Source of the DNA: JABAQJ01 sp046327745
GTDB taxonomy: Bacteria; Gemmatimonadota; Gemmatimonadetes; Gemmatimonadales; Gemmatimonadaceae
Reading direction: 5' to 3'
DNA: 64,000 nt
Assembly (NCBI GenBank): GCA_046327745.1
Contig: JAXLXV010000008.1
Span: forward strand, 124,001-188,000
Shown here: positions 43,092 through 52,447 of the stretch, one piece after another
Numbering within the stretch: the stretch's first letter is position 1
How the letters are laid out: every line of letters begins with the position of its first letter
Position numbers and translations under genes: made by a program
The notes under the pieces: model-generated
Database searches by the model: none
Seen by the model: only the letters and a program-made list of their open reading frames with translations
Told to the model about the DNA's origin: nothing

Positions 43092-45026
43092 ATGGCGGAC
43101 AAAGTAATCGGCATCGACTTGGGGACCACGAACTCGGTCGTATCAGTCCTTGAGGGCGGCGACCCTATCGTCATTCCCAACTCCGAGGGCGGTCGCACCA
43201 CTCCCTCGGTGGTCGGCTTCACAAAGGACGGCGAGCGCCTGGTTGGTCAGATCGCCAAGCGACAAGCCGTCACCAATCCCAAAAATACCATCTTCTCGAT
43301 CAAGCGCTTCATGGGGCGCAAGACCTCGGAGGTGACCGAGGAGAGCAAGCGCGTCCCGTACGCCGTCGCCTCTGGGCCGAACGATCTCGCCTCCGTCGAG
43401 GTGGGCGGAAAGCGATATACGCCGCCAGAGATTTCGGCGATGATCCTCCAGAAGATGAAGCAGACGGCCGAGGACTACTTGGGCCATGGTGTCTCCAAGG
43501 CCGTAGTCACGGTCCCGGCGTATTTCAACGACTCCCAGCGTCAGGCAACCAAGGACGCCGGTAAGATCGCCGGTCTGGAAGTCCTCCGAATCATCAACGA
43601 GCCGACGGCCGCTGCCCTCGCCTATGGGCTGGACAAGAAGGGCAAGGACGAAAAGGTCGCGGTATTCGACTTGGGTGGCGGTACGTACGACATCTCGGTG
43701 CTCGAGCTGTACGACGTTGAGGGCACCCGTCAATTCGAGGTGAAGTCAACGAACGGCGACACGCACCTTGGCGGCGACGACTTTGACCAGCGCGTCATCG
43801 ACTGGCTGGTCGCGGAGTTCAAGAAGGACCAGGGCATTGATCTCTCCAAGGATGCCATGGCCTTGCAGCGTCTGAAGGAAGCGGCCGAGAAGGCGAAGTG
43901 TGAGCTGTCGTCCACCATGTCGACGGATATCAACCTCCCCTTCATCACCGCGGATCAGTCTGGCCCCAAGCACCTGAATTATTCGCTGACGCGCGCCAAG
44001 TTCGAGCAGCTGGTGGACGATCTGATCCAGCGCACGCTCGAGCCAATGAAGAAGGCGTTGGCCGATGCGAACATGAAGCCGTCCGACATCGACGAAGTCC
44101 TGCTGGTCGGCGGATCGACGCGCATTCCGAAGATCCAGACGGTCGTGAAGGACTTCTTCGGCAAGGAGCCGAACAAGGGCGTGAACCCAGATGAAGTCGT
44201 CGCCATTGGCGCCGCTGTGCAGGGCGCCGTGTTGACGGGCGAACAGAAGGACGTGCTCCTGCTGGACGTCACGCCGCTCTCGTTAGGTATCGAGACGCTC
44301 GGCGGGGTCATGACCGTCCTCATTCCGCGCAACACCACGATTCCTACGCGGAAAGTGGACACCTTCTCAACGGCCGACGACAACCAGACCACGGTGGAGA
44401 TCCACGTCCTGCAGGGTGAGCGGGACCTGGCGCTGCACAACAAGACCATCGGCAAGTTCCAGCTGACGGGGATCCCACCCGCTCCGCGTGGCGTGCCACA
44501 GGTTGAGGTCACGTTCGATATCGACGCCAACGGCATCCTGCACGTGTCCGCGAAGGACAAGGCCACCAGCAAGGAACAGAAGATCCGCATCGAGTCGTCC
44601 AGCGGACTGTCCAAGGACGAGATCGATCGCATGGTCAAGGATGCCGAGCGGAACGCCGGCGACGACAAGAAGAAGCGCGAGGAAATCGATACCAGGAATC
44701 GGCTGGACTCACTGGCTTACGAGGTGGAGAAGAATTCGAAGGACTGGGCGGACAAGCTCAGCCCGGAGATGAAGTCCCGACTCGAAGCCGCCGTGGAGCG
44801 GGCACGCAAGGCGCACCGCGGCGCTGATATGGGTGAAGTAAAGGCGGCCCTAGAAGAACTCACGGCCTCGTATCAGGACGCCGGACGTGCCTTCTACGCC
44901 CAAGGAGAGGCGGCTGCGTCGGCGCCCGCTGACGCGGGGGCCGCCCAGCCTACGCCCGACGCGGGTGCGCCCAAGGCGGACGACGTGGTGGAGGCTGATT
45001 ACGAGATTGTGGACGACAAGAAGTAA
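43092..45026 (+). CDS. dnaK: chaperone protein DnaK (Hsp70)
   Basis: 644-aa ATP-dependent chaperone. ATPase domain: KVIGIDLGTTNSVVSVLEG, AVVTVPAYFNDSQRQATKDA, AVFDLGGGTYDISVLEL and LLVGGSTRIPKIQ; substrate-binding domain from about 390 (LLLDVTPLSLGIETLGGVMT); helical lid; acidic tail ending EADYEIVDDKK. ATG 43092 is preceded by GAGGTTGAG. The frame opens further upstream, but that stretch is not Hsp70-like. I see no CIRCE element in the 236-bp gap from the rhomboid gene; grpE and dnaJ are not adjacent. Confidence 0.97.
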   Translation: MADKVIGIDLGTTNSVVSVLEGGDPIVIPNSEGGRTTPSVVGFTKDGERLVGQIAKRQAVTNPKNTIFSIKRFMGRKTSEVTEESKRVPYAVASGPNDLASVEVGGKRYTPPEISAMILQKMKQTAEDYLGHGVSKAVVTVPAYFNDSQRQATKDAGKIAGLEVLRIINEPTAAALAYGLDKKGKDEKVAVFDLGGGTYDISVLELYDVEGTRQFEVKSTNGDTHLGGDDFDQRVIDWLVAEFKKDQGIDLSKDAMALQRLKEAAEKAKCELSSTMSTDINLPFITADQSGPKHLNYSLTRAKFEQLVDDLIQRTLEPMKKALADANMKPSDIDEVLLVGGSTRIPKIQTVVKDFFGKEPNKGVNPDEVVAIGAAVQGAVLTGEQKDVLLLDVTPLSLGIETLGGVMTVLIPRNTTIPTRKVDTFSTADDNQTTVEIHVLQGERDLALHNKTIGKFQLTGIPPAPRGVPQVEVTFDIDANGILHVSAKDKATSKEQKIRIESSSGLSKDEIDRMVKDAERNAGDDKKKREEIDTRNRLDSLAYEVEKNSKDWADKLSPEMKSRLEAAVERARKAHRGADMGEVKAALEELTASYQDAGRAFYAQGEAAASAPADAGAAQPTPDAGAPKADDVVEADYEIVDDKK

Positions 45027-45131
45027 GGCGCCGCACGTCACCGAGCGTTTAGGGAAATCCCTCTACGCTTCGGTACGGGTCGGCACCGACCGCCTTCGCG
45101 CTGGCATCGCCTGCGCGATCGCGGGGTAAGA

Positions 45132-45177
45132 CAGAACACGGCGGTCGGAGCCTTGGCTCCGACCTTCGGACGTTCTG
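45132..45177 (+). terminator. nested hairpin after dnaK
   Basis: A perfect 10-bp stem GGTCGGAGCC-TT-GGCTCCGACC (45143-45164) lies within a second pair of arms, CAGAAC (45132) and GTTCTG (45172). It is 106 bp after the dnaK stop and has no T-run; it may be a terminator or a stable RNA structure in the leader of the HtrA gene. Confidence 0.45.
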
Positions 45178-45295
45178 GCCGACCCGGCAGGGAAACCGTC
45201 TGCCCCAATAGGGTGACTACTGGTGTAAGGCACAGAACTTGATCAACGTGTCTCGAATACATTCGTAACAAGCTTTCTTCGAAGGAACAGGACTC

Positions 45296-46867
45296 ATGAC
45301 GACATCCATTTCCACGCGTGCCAAGATTGGCGGCGGCTTGGCCATCGCCTTCATTTGCGGGTTGATCTTTGCATCGGGTCTGGATCTCACCCGCTTTGGT
45401 TTTGCACAGCAAAAGGCCCCGATCGTGCGCACGGCGAGCGCGATTCCCGCGCCAGCCGCGGTGTCCGACTTGAACAGCGCCTTCACAACGATCGCGGAAA
45501 ACGTCACGCCGGCCGTTGTCTCCATCCAGGCCGAGAAGACAGAGCAGGAGCAACCGCAGCCGCAACAGAAGCGCCGCGGCACGCAACCGAACTTCGAGGA
45601 TTTCTTCGATCAGTTCGACCCGCGCCGCCAGCAACCGCGTGAGTCCGCAGGCTCCGGCTTCATCGTAAGCAAGGACGGCTACATCCTCACGAACAACCAC
45701 GTCGTGGCCGACTTCGATCTGGTGACGGTCACGCTGACGGACCACCGCACCTACAAGGCGAAGGTCATCGGACGTGATCCGTCGACCGACGTCGCCGTCC
45801 TGAAGATCGATGGCGGAAACCTACCCGCTGTTGCCATCGGCAATGACGACGCCGTGCGCATTGGCGAGTGGGTCTTGGCGATTGGCAATCCGCTCGGTCT
45901 GGACTTCACCGTGACCGCGGGCATCGTGAGTGCGAAGGGACGCGGTGCCACGGACCTGCCGAATCTGAACAACGACCCGTATGCGGTCACCGACTTTATC
46001 CAGACCGACGCCGCGATCAACCCCGGCAACTCGGGTGGCCCGCTGGTGAACGCGCGCGGCGAAGTGATCGGCATCAACTCAGCGATTGCATCGCAGACCG
46101 GCTACTACTCGGGTTACGGATTCGCGATTCCGATCACGCTCGCCAAGAACGTGATGGACGACATCGTTGCCCACGGCCGCGTGCGCCGCGCCGTGCTCGG
46201 GATCCGCATTCAGAACGTCGCCCCGGCGGATGCTGCGGTGGCGGGCCTGAAGGACATCTCTGGCGTGAAGGTTGGCGGATTCAGTGGTGAGGACTCCCCA
46301 GGTGAGAAGGCTGGCATGCAGCCTGGCGACATCATCATCCGTGCGGATGGCAAGCCGGTGGATCGCGTCAGCACCCTGCAGCGTATCGTCCGTTCGCACC
46401 AGCCGGGCGAATCCGTGGATCTGGAAGCCATGCGCTACGGCGCCCGCAAGAGCTTCAAAGTGAAGCTGACGGAGGCGCCTGCCGAGAACGCGACCGTCGC
46501 CCGCGCCGAGTCGAGCGACGACTCACCACACAACGGCACGTCGGCGGAGAAGCTTGGCCTCACGTTGGAGCCGGTCTCCCCTGATTTTGCCAAGGCGGCG
46601 CGCTTACCGGAAAATCGTCACGGCTTGCGCGTGGTTGGCGTGTCGCCAAATGGTCCCGCCAGGAACAACTTTGCTGGTGGCGGTACCGACGTGATCGTGG
46701 AGATCATGTACCCGGCGCCGCGTCGGCCGGTAACGTCCTTGGCCGATCTGCAGGGCGCGCTGGCCAAGCTGAAAGATGGCGACTACATCAGCGTGCTGGT
46801 GTTCGACTCTCGCCCCAATGTGCGTGACACCCGCGTCGAGAACATCAGGATCGGCGGTCAATTCTAG
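45296..46867 (+). CDS. periplasmic serine protease of the HtrA/DegP family
   Basis: 523 aa. N-terminal membrane or signal segment (GGGLAIAFICGLIFASG), trypsin-like domain with the catalytic triad His135 (LTNNHVV), Asp165 (PSTDVAVLK) and Ser246 (NPGNSGGPLV), PDZ1 (about 320-400: GFSGEDSPGEKAGMQPGDII) and PDZ2 (about 425-515). A Gln/Pro-rich loop (EQEQPQPQQKRRG) corresponds to the LA loop. It degrades or refolds misfolded envelope proteins. ATG 45296 follows GGAACAGGA. A GAACTT about 60 bp upstream could be the -35 of an envelope-stress promoter, but the -10 is unclear. Confidence 0.94.
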   Translation: MTTSISTRAKIGGGLAIAFICGLIFASGLDLTRFGFAQQKAPIVRTASAIPAPAAVSDLNSAFTTIAENVTPAVVSIQAEKTEQEQPQPQQKRRGTQPNFEDFFDQFDPRRQQPRESAGSGFIVSKDGYILTNNHVVADFDLVTVTLTDHRTYKAKVIGRDPSTDVAVLKIDGGNLPAVAIGNDDAVRIGEWVLAIGNPLGLDFTVTAGIVSAKGRGATDLPNLNNDPYAVTDFIQTDAAINPGNSGGPLVNARGEVIGINSAIASQTGYYSGYGFAIPITLAKNVMDDIVAHGRVRRAVLGIRIQNVAPADAAVAGLKDISGVKVGGFSGEDSPGEKAGMQPGDIIIRADGKPVDRVSTLQRIVRSHQPGESVDLEAMRYGARKSFKVKLTEAPAENATVARAESSDDSPHNGTSAEKLGLTLEPVSPDFAKAARLPENRHGLRVVGVSPNGPARNNFAGGGTDVIVEIMYPAPRRPVTSLADLQGALAKLKDGDYISVLVFDSRPNVRDTRVENIRIGGQF

Positions 46868-46884
46868 GCAGTGCCAAATCGAAA

Positions 46885-46918
46885 GCGGCCCGGCATTTAC
46901 TTGCCGGGCCGCTTTTTT
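46885..46918 (+). terminator. rho-independent terminator of the HtrA gene
   Basis: Perfect 11-bp stem GCGGCCCGGCA / TGCCGGGCCGC with a 6-nt loop followed by TTTTTT, 17 bp after the stop codon. It is the clearest terminator in the window and also lies just past the end of the convergent gene. Confidence 0.95.
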
Positions 46919-46934
46919 GTTGGTGGCAAGCACC

Positions 46935-49493
46935 CTATGGAGTGATCGCGCGACGATTGAACTCATCCCGCGCCCGCCGCAGTGTCGTCAACGCACTGTC
47001 ACGCTCGGCCGGGCTGTTCCAACCTGCGTGTTGCTCAGCTCCACCGATCAGGCGCTCGACCCACTGCGCAAAGTAGCGGGCATCAGCGGCGGATCGGATC
47101 GGGGCACCCGCGCGCAGCACGTACACAGGACTCGTCGTGCCTAGCGGAAAGGCGTCCAATATGGGATGGACGGCTGAGTCGCTCCAAGCTCGGAGCGTGT
47201 ACCACGCGCTTCCAGTCACCGGCAGGCTCACGACCGTGTCGGCGGTCATCGGATGGGCACCTAACGGCACTCGCGCGACCACGGTGCCGTTCGACACGAT
47301 TTCCAGGTGCTTCATCGGAACCGTGGAACGCATCCAGACACGCGCGTGCAGCGTGCGTTGGTTCTCGGAGACCTTGATCTCGTCTCCCGGACCGTGGCCG
47401 TCGATCCACAGCCGCACCAGCGGACCATTGGTGGCAAAGGTACGACCGGCCTTCAGGCCGTCGAGAAATGCCCGATGGGTCAAGGGTCCGCGCGTGTCAA
47501 CAAACACGCGGTCCATGCCAATGTGCCCACGAAGCGAGGCAAAATTGGCCATGGCGTCCGTGCCCCCTCCAGCGGGAATGCGAAAACCCGCATTGAGCGC
47601 GCGATACCAGACCTTGAGCGTGGCCCAGTAGTCGTCCGCGAATCCCAACGCCTCGTAATAATCCACTTTCCCCAGCGCAACGTCGACGGGAAAGGCGTGC
47701 GACAAGGCACGTGTCGAATCTGCGGGATCTGGATCGAAGTCGAAGGGATGTACGTAGCCGGTGACCCCGCGTTGCCGATGTGCCAGGTCAAACACGTCAC
47801 TGTTGAGCGGAAAGAGGCTGGCGGCGGCGGTGTTCACGTAGCCGACATAGCCTGGCAAGATGAGGTGGTCCGTCAGCCCCAACAACGCCGTATGTGCCCA
47901 ATAGCTGGTGTGGTACTCCTGATCGTGTGCGATGATCGTTTCGCTCGTCGACACCGGATCGGGTGCACCCGTGAAATACGACACGTCCGGAATGCGTCCT
48001 TCCTTGTTCACGATCAGGTTCTCCACCACGTGCAGGTCCTCGGCGCGCGCCTGCATCAGCAGGTGCGACGGCGTATTGCGATAGGTACCGCCATAGTTCA
48101 TGTGCACATGCAGGTCGCCGCTGAACCATCCATCAGCGGGAAGATTGGCGATCCGATGAAGACGCACACGGACCGAGGCTCGTTCCCCCGCCCGAACGAC
48201 CATGGTCTGTCGTTCGACGCCGTACTCCAAGCCGCGGGTCACCTCGATGTGCAGCGTATCGGCCGGGACATGCAACTCGGCGGCTCCGTCGGCGTGAAAA
48301 TACTGGGCCTCGTATCGACGGGCGCTGCGTTCGAACCCGTCATCGGCGTGCCGCCAGGCATCGTCGGGCGCCCAGCTGCGACCATCCGTGCTGGTGACGG
48401 CCACACGCGCGGCCAGTAGGCGGCCGCTGCCGGCGTCCACTACGGTCACGCGCAGCGAAGCGCCGGCCGCGCGCCATGTCCGCGTCAGGGCACGCACCTG
48501 GCGACGTTCGCCGCCAGGAATCGACACGACCCACAACGAGGTGTTCCCACCCTCGTTGGACACGTACGCCACCTGGCGCCCATTCGGAGACCATCGCGGA
48601 TTGGTGGCATCGAAGTCGCCGTATGTCAGCTGCAACGGATCGCCGCCGTCGGCCGTCATCAGCCACAGCTGGTGCCACTGACGGCCAAGATACGACGCAT
48701 AGACCACCCGCTTGCCGTCGGGCGACCAATCAGGACGCGCGCGCCACGTCGTCTCCTCATCATGCACCGGCCGCATCGAAGCGCCCGGTTCCGAACGTAT
48801 TCGCCACATGCCACCCGATCCCCAGATCTTCTCCTTGTTGCTGATCAGGAGAAGCTCCGTTCCATCGGGTGACCAGCTTGGCGAGATGTAGTGATCGTAC
48901 CGGCTGTAGTAGTATCGCGGCAATCCCGAGTCGACGTCATCCGTCACGCGCCTGGGCGCGCGCACTGCACCATTCGCAAAATCACCAACGAATACGTGGA
49001 AGCGACCCTCGTACGACGTCGACACCCAAGCCAATCGCTTGCCGTCCGGCGAGAAGCGAGGCTCCACGTTCACGTTGCCGTCCGTTACCAGCGAGCGGTC
49101 AGCACCACTGCTCGGGTCCACCACCCGCAATTCCATCGCGTCATTGCGGTACGACGCATACACGATCCATCGCCCATCGGGCGACCAATCCGGCTGATAG
49201 TCGTAGCCTGGACCATCCGTCAGCTGCTTTGCCACGGTTTGGTCCAGACGCTGCAGCCAGAGCGTGCCCCCCATTGAATAGACGAGCGTCGCACCGTCTG
49301 GCGACCAAGCGGCCGCGCTTGGCCCGCTGGTCAGCTGCGGCAGGTACATCTCGCGGAAGTAGTACGCGTGCGGCTCGCGAATTTGCCGAAGCACGGGCTC
49401 GCGCTGGGCTTCCAAGGATACCGGAGACGCCAGGTGCGCCGCGCATGCCGCGGCGATCACCATCATGCCGAACAAGCGTCGGAGAAGGCCCAT
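46935..49493 (-). CDS. secreted TolB-like beta-propeller fused to a PHP/CehA-type hydrolase domain
   Basis: 852 aa. Signal peptide (GMMVIAAACAAHLASPVSLEA); residues about 45-360 carry six or more PD40 repeats (SAAAWSPDGATLVYSM, YQPDWSPDGRWIVYASY, VEPRFSPDGKRLAWVS, ISPSWSPDGTELLLIS), a TolB-type propeller. A linker with a carboxypeptidase-like domain follows, then a metal-dependent PHP/CehA domain beginning DGWFSGDLHVHMNYGGTYRN, with GVTGYVHPFDFDP and GGGTDAMANFASLRG. The AGGAGGT Shine-Dalgarno places the start at ATG 49493; the earlier start at 49580 lacks a signal peptide at its end. The C-terminus lies 17 bp from the terminator of the convergent HtrA gene. Substrate unknown. Confidence 0.8.
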   Translation of the reverse strand: MGLLRRLFGMMVIAAACAAHLASPVSLEAQREPVLRQIREPHAYYFREMYLPQLTSGPSAAAWSPDGATLVYSMGGTLWLQRLDQTVAKQLTDGPGYDYQPDWSPDGRWIVYASYRNDAMELRVVDPSSGADRSLVTDGNVNVEPRFSPDGKRLAWVSTSYEGRFHVFVGDFANGAVRAPRRVTDDVDSGLPRYYYSRYDHYISPSWSPDGTELLLISNKEKIWGSGGMWRIRSEPGASMRPVHDEETTWRARPDWSPDGKRVVYASYLGRQWHQLWLMTADGGDPLQLTYGDFDATNPRWSPNGRQVAYVSNEGGNTSLWVVSIPGGERRQVRALTRTWRAAGASLRVTVVDAGSGRLLAARVAVTSTDGRSWAPDDAWRHADDGFERSARRYEAQYFHADGAAELHVPADTLHIEVTRGLEYGVERQTMVVRAGERASVRVRLHRIANLPADGWFSGDLHVHMNYGGTYRNTPSHLLMQARAEDLHVVENLIVNKEGRIPDVSYFTGAPDPVSTSETIIAHDQEYHTSYWAHTALLGLTDHLILPGYVGYVNTAAASLFPLNSDVFDLAHRQRGVTGYVHPFDFDPDPADSTRALSHAFPVDVALGKVDYYEALGFADDYWATLKVWYRALNAGFRIPAGGGTDAMANFASLRGHIGMDRVFVDTRGPLTHRAFLDGLKAGRTFATNGPLVRLWIDGHGPGDEIKVSENQRTLHARVWMRSTVPMKHLEIVSNGTVVARVPLGAHPMTADTVVSLPVTGSAWYTLRAWSDSAVHPILDAFPLGTTSPVYVLRAGAPIRSAADARYFAQWVERLIGGAEQHAGWNSPAERDSALTTLRRARDEFNRRAITP

Positions 49494-49652
49494 GGGCGAC
49501 CTCCTGTTCGACGTGCCACAGATGTTGCGACGATTCCTCTGGTCGATCATTCCGCTACGCCCGTGAACCATCTGGGTCATATGGCCGCGTCACGAAAGGT
49601 CTGAGCCGCAGGTGAGCGTGCCGGCCACGCTGCCCGGCGGGCGCTCAGCGCA

Positions 49653-51116
49653 CTACGCCGTGGCTCCGCGCCGCCCTGCCCTCCAATACAACACCCCGCC
49701 GAAGAGCACAAAGAGCAGCGCCCCACCAACCACCTTCAGCTCAAACAACACGACACTCGGGGTGTCTGACGGCGGGACACAGGCTACGATCATCGCAAAC
49801 GTCGTGAGAGCCATGCCACTCACGCCAAGGCCGACGACCCGCAGCCGGCTCACACCTCCGGGTTGCCCTGCCGACGCCCGGATGCCTTTGTCCGTCAGGT
49901 ACACCAGAAAGAGGTACAGGAACGGGATGAAGTAAATCAAGATCATCGTGTCCAGCAGGATCAGGTAGGCGTTGGCCACCGTGGTCCCCTTCCCCAACAC
50001 CGACAACAGCAGAAAGAGTGTGGCAAACGACGACTGCACCAGGATGGCGACGTAGGGCGTCTTCCACTTCGGGTGCACCCGGCCAAACGCCGGCGGAAAA
50101 TAGCGATCCAACCCGATGACGAACGCCACACGCGAGGGGCCGACCAGCCACGCCCCGACGCCACCCAGATTGCCCACGACATACAGCAGCGCGCACAGGG
50201 AAACCAACCACCTCAGCGTCGTCCCTGATCCGCCCAGTCCGGCCTGCAGCGCTTGCAGAAACCCCGAGACGACATTGACGTCCTTGGACGGCAAGATCCA
50301 GAGCACTGAGATCGTGCCGAGCAGGTACAACCCTACGACGATCGGCGCCGACAGCAGCACCGAGCGCGGCAGCGTCTTCGACGGATTGTCGATTTCGTCG
50401 CTCATGGTGGCGCCCAGCTCGATGCCGGTGAACGCAAAGGCAATCGACGCCCACAGGTTCAACTCCGACAGCTGGCCAAGGTCCGGCACCACCGTGGACC
50501 ACGAGATCGGATTTGCCGCGGGATGTGAGACCATTGCCATTACGCCGACCACCAGCAACACGGCCCCCGGTGCCAGCAGGCAGATTGCCCCGACGTTCTG
50601 CAGCCACTTGCCCGTGCCAAGTCCGATGATGTTGACGAAGGTCGCAAACCAGAGCATGACCAAGGTCGCCGTCAGCACGTACGTCCAGTCATTCTCCAAC
50701 CCGCTTCCACCCTTGCCGATGGCATAGGTGGCCATGACCGCCGAGGCGATCAACAAGTTCGGATAGTAGAGCAGGTTGTTCACCCAGTAGCACCAGCCAC
50801 AGAGGAAGCCGTGTCCCTCACCAAAGGCGGCCTTGGTCCAGGCATACACGCCGCCCTCGTGTGGGTAGCGCGCGGACAGGTCGCTGACCGCCAACCCCAG
50901 CGGTACGAAAAAGAGCAGCGCCGCCAGCACCCACAGCGACAACACGCTGGGCCCAGCGGCGGCCGACGTGGCCAGCCACCGCAGGCTGATGATGCCCACC
51001 ACATTCAGCAAGACTAGGTCGCGCAGTCCTAGGGCGCGCGGCAGCACCACCGGTGTGACCCCGGTGGTGGATGTTGCAGCTGTGGCCGCCGGCCCGTTCA
51101 CTGGGCCCCCAGACAC
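49653..51116 (-). CDS. APC-superfamily amino-acid permease
   Basis: 487 aa, about twelve membrane segments. The N-terminus LGLRDLVLLNVVGIISLRWL replaces the usual GVGAIIGTG loop, then SDLSARYPHEGGVYAWTKAAFG, FTGIELGATMSDEIDNPSKT (TM6 region) and GPSRVAFVIGLDRYFPPAFG match the glutamate:GABA antiporter/LAT-like branch. It imports amino acids or amines at the inner membrane. GTG start inside the end of the upstream aminotransferase gene (19-bp overlap). It probably brings in the amine used by the two aminotransferases. Confidence 0.88.
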   Translation of the reverse strand: MSGGPVNGPAATAATSTTGVTPVVLPRALGLRDLVLLNVVGIISLRWLATSAAAGPSVLSLWVLAALLFFVPLGLAVSDLSARYPHEGGVYAWTKAAFGEGHGFLCGWCYWVNNLLYYPNLLIASAVMATYAIGKGGSGLENDWTYVLTATLVMLWFATFVNIIGLGTGKWLQNVGAICLLAPGAVLLVVGVMAMVSHPAANPISWSTVVPDLGQLSELNLWASIAFAFTGIELGATMSDEIDNPSKTLPRSVLLSAPIVVGLYLLGTISVLWILPSKDVNVVSGFLQALQAGLGGSGTTLRWLVSLCALLYVVGNLGGVGAWLVGPSRVAFVIGLDRYFPPAFGRVHPKWKTPYVAILVQSSFATLFLLLSVLGKGTTVANAYLILLDTMILIYFIPFLYLFLVYLTDKGIRASAGQPGGVSRLRVVGLGVSGMALTTFAMIVACVPPSDTPSVVLFELKVVGGALLFVLFGGVLYWRAGRRGATA

Positions 51117-52426
51117 TGGTCAATGATCGACAAGCCGGTGTCGATGTCGTCGGCTCCAATGACCAGTGGAGGCGCAATGCGCAATGCGCTCTTGCCGGCC
51201 CCCAGCAGCAGCAACCCTTGGGCAAACGCATCTTCGACCAGACGATGCACGACCTCTGGCGCCGGTTCGCGCGTGGTCCGGTCCTTCACGAACTCCACGC
51301 CGACCATCAGTCCACGTCCGCGGACATCGCCAATCGACGAATACTTCTGCATAAGCGCCTTGGCCCCAGCCAGCAGGCGATCTCCCATACGGGCGGCGTT
51401 GGCCATCAACTCGCTCTCTACCAGGTCCAAGGTGGCCAGCGCCGCCGCGCAGCAGACCGGGTTGCCGCCGAACGTCGACCCGTGCGAGCCATTCTGCCAT
51501 CGATCAATGCTCTCACGCGCGATCATCGCGCCAATGGGCATGCCGGACCCAAGTCCCTTGGCCGTGAGGAGAATGTCCGGCTCCACCCCTTCATGATCGC
51601 AGGCCCACATCTTCCCGGTGCGGCCGATGCCACTCTGCACCTCGTCAAACACCAGCAGGATTCCGTGCGTGTCACAAAGGGTGCGGAGAGACTGCAGAAA
51701 TCCCGGTGGAGGCACCACGTAGCCTCCCTCGCCCTGGATAGGCTCCACAAAGATTGCTGCGACGTCCTTTGGATCCAGGTGCCGAGTAAACAGGTCGGCC
51801 TCAATGTTCGAGACGCAGGAAAGATTGCAACTGTCGGACTGGGCGCACCAAGGACAGCGATATCGGTACGCGTAGTTCACGTGGTGCACGTCCGGCAGCA
51901 GCGGACCGAAGCCCGCGTGCTGGCGTGCCTTGCTGGAGGTGAGGCTGACGGCACCGGTGGAGCGACCGTGAAAGGCTCCCTTGAAGGCCACCATCGCCGT
52001 TCGGCGCGTCGAGTGCCGCGCCAGCTTGATCGCCGCCTCCGTCGTTTCGGTCCCGGAGTTCGTCAGGAACACCCGCTTCTTAGTGGGCCCCGGGGCCAGC
52101 TTGGCCAATCGCTCACACAGCGCGGCCATGGACTCGTAGTAGAAGTCCGAGCCGCAGATGTGAAGGAACTTCCCCGCGGCTTCCTGCACCGCCTGAATGA
52201 CCTTGGGGTGTCCGAACCCGGTAGACGCCACCGCAATGCCGGCCATGAAATCCAGATAGCGGTTTCCGTCCACGTCTTCCACCATGCAGCCGTCACCACG
52301 CGCGACTACCAGCGGATACTCCTTGATGTAGCAGTGCGACGTCCAGTCGCGATCACGATCGACGATCGCTTTGGCCTTGGGGCCCGGCGGCGGCGTCACG
52401 ATCCGGGGGTATGTGCGGGAAGTCAT
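51098..52426 (-). CDS. class III PLP aminotransferase (GABA aminotransferase-like)
   Basis: 442 aa. PLP-binding features: FLTNSGTETTEAAIKLAR, AFKGAFHGRST, FVEPIQGEGGYVVPP, LLVFDEVQSGIGRTG and the Schiff-base Lys in DILLTAKGLGSGMPIGAM. A Cys cluster, YRCPWCAQSDSCNLSC, is inserted after the HHVNYAY segment near the active-site entrance and is absent from E. coli GabT. Substrate could be GABA, beta-alanine or another omega-amine. It lies 21 bp after the second aminotransferase and overlaps the permease gene. Confidence 0.88.
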   Translation of the reverse strand: MTSRTYPRIVTPPPGPKAKAIVDRDRDWTSHCYIKEYPLVVARGDGCMVEDVDGNRYLDFMAGIAVASTGFGHPKVIQAVQEAAGKFLHICGSDFYYESMAALCERLAKLAPGPTKKRVFLTNSGTETTEAAIKLARHSTRRTAMVAFKGAFHGRSTGAVSLTSSKARQHAGFGPLLPDVHHVNYAYRYRCPWCAQSDSCNLSCVSNIEADLFTRHLDPKDVAAIFVEPIQGEGGYVVPPPGFLQSLRTLCDTHGILLVFDEVQSGIGRTGKMWACDHEGVEPDILLTAKGLGSGMPIGAMIARESIDRWQNGSHGSTFGGNPVCCAAALATLDLVESELMANAARMGDRLLAGAKALMQKYSSIGDVRGRGLMVGVEFVKDRTTREPAPEVVHRLVEDAFAQGLLLLGAGKSALRIAPPLVIGADDIDTGLSIIDQCLGAQ

Positions 52427-52447
52427 AGGCTTGGTCCGTGTCAGTCG

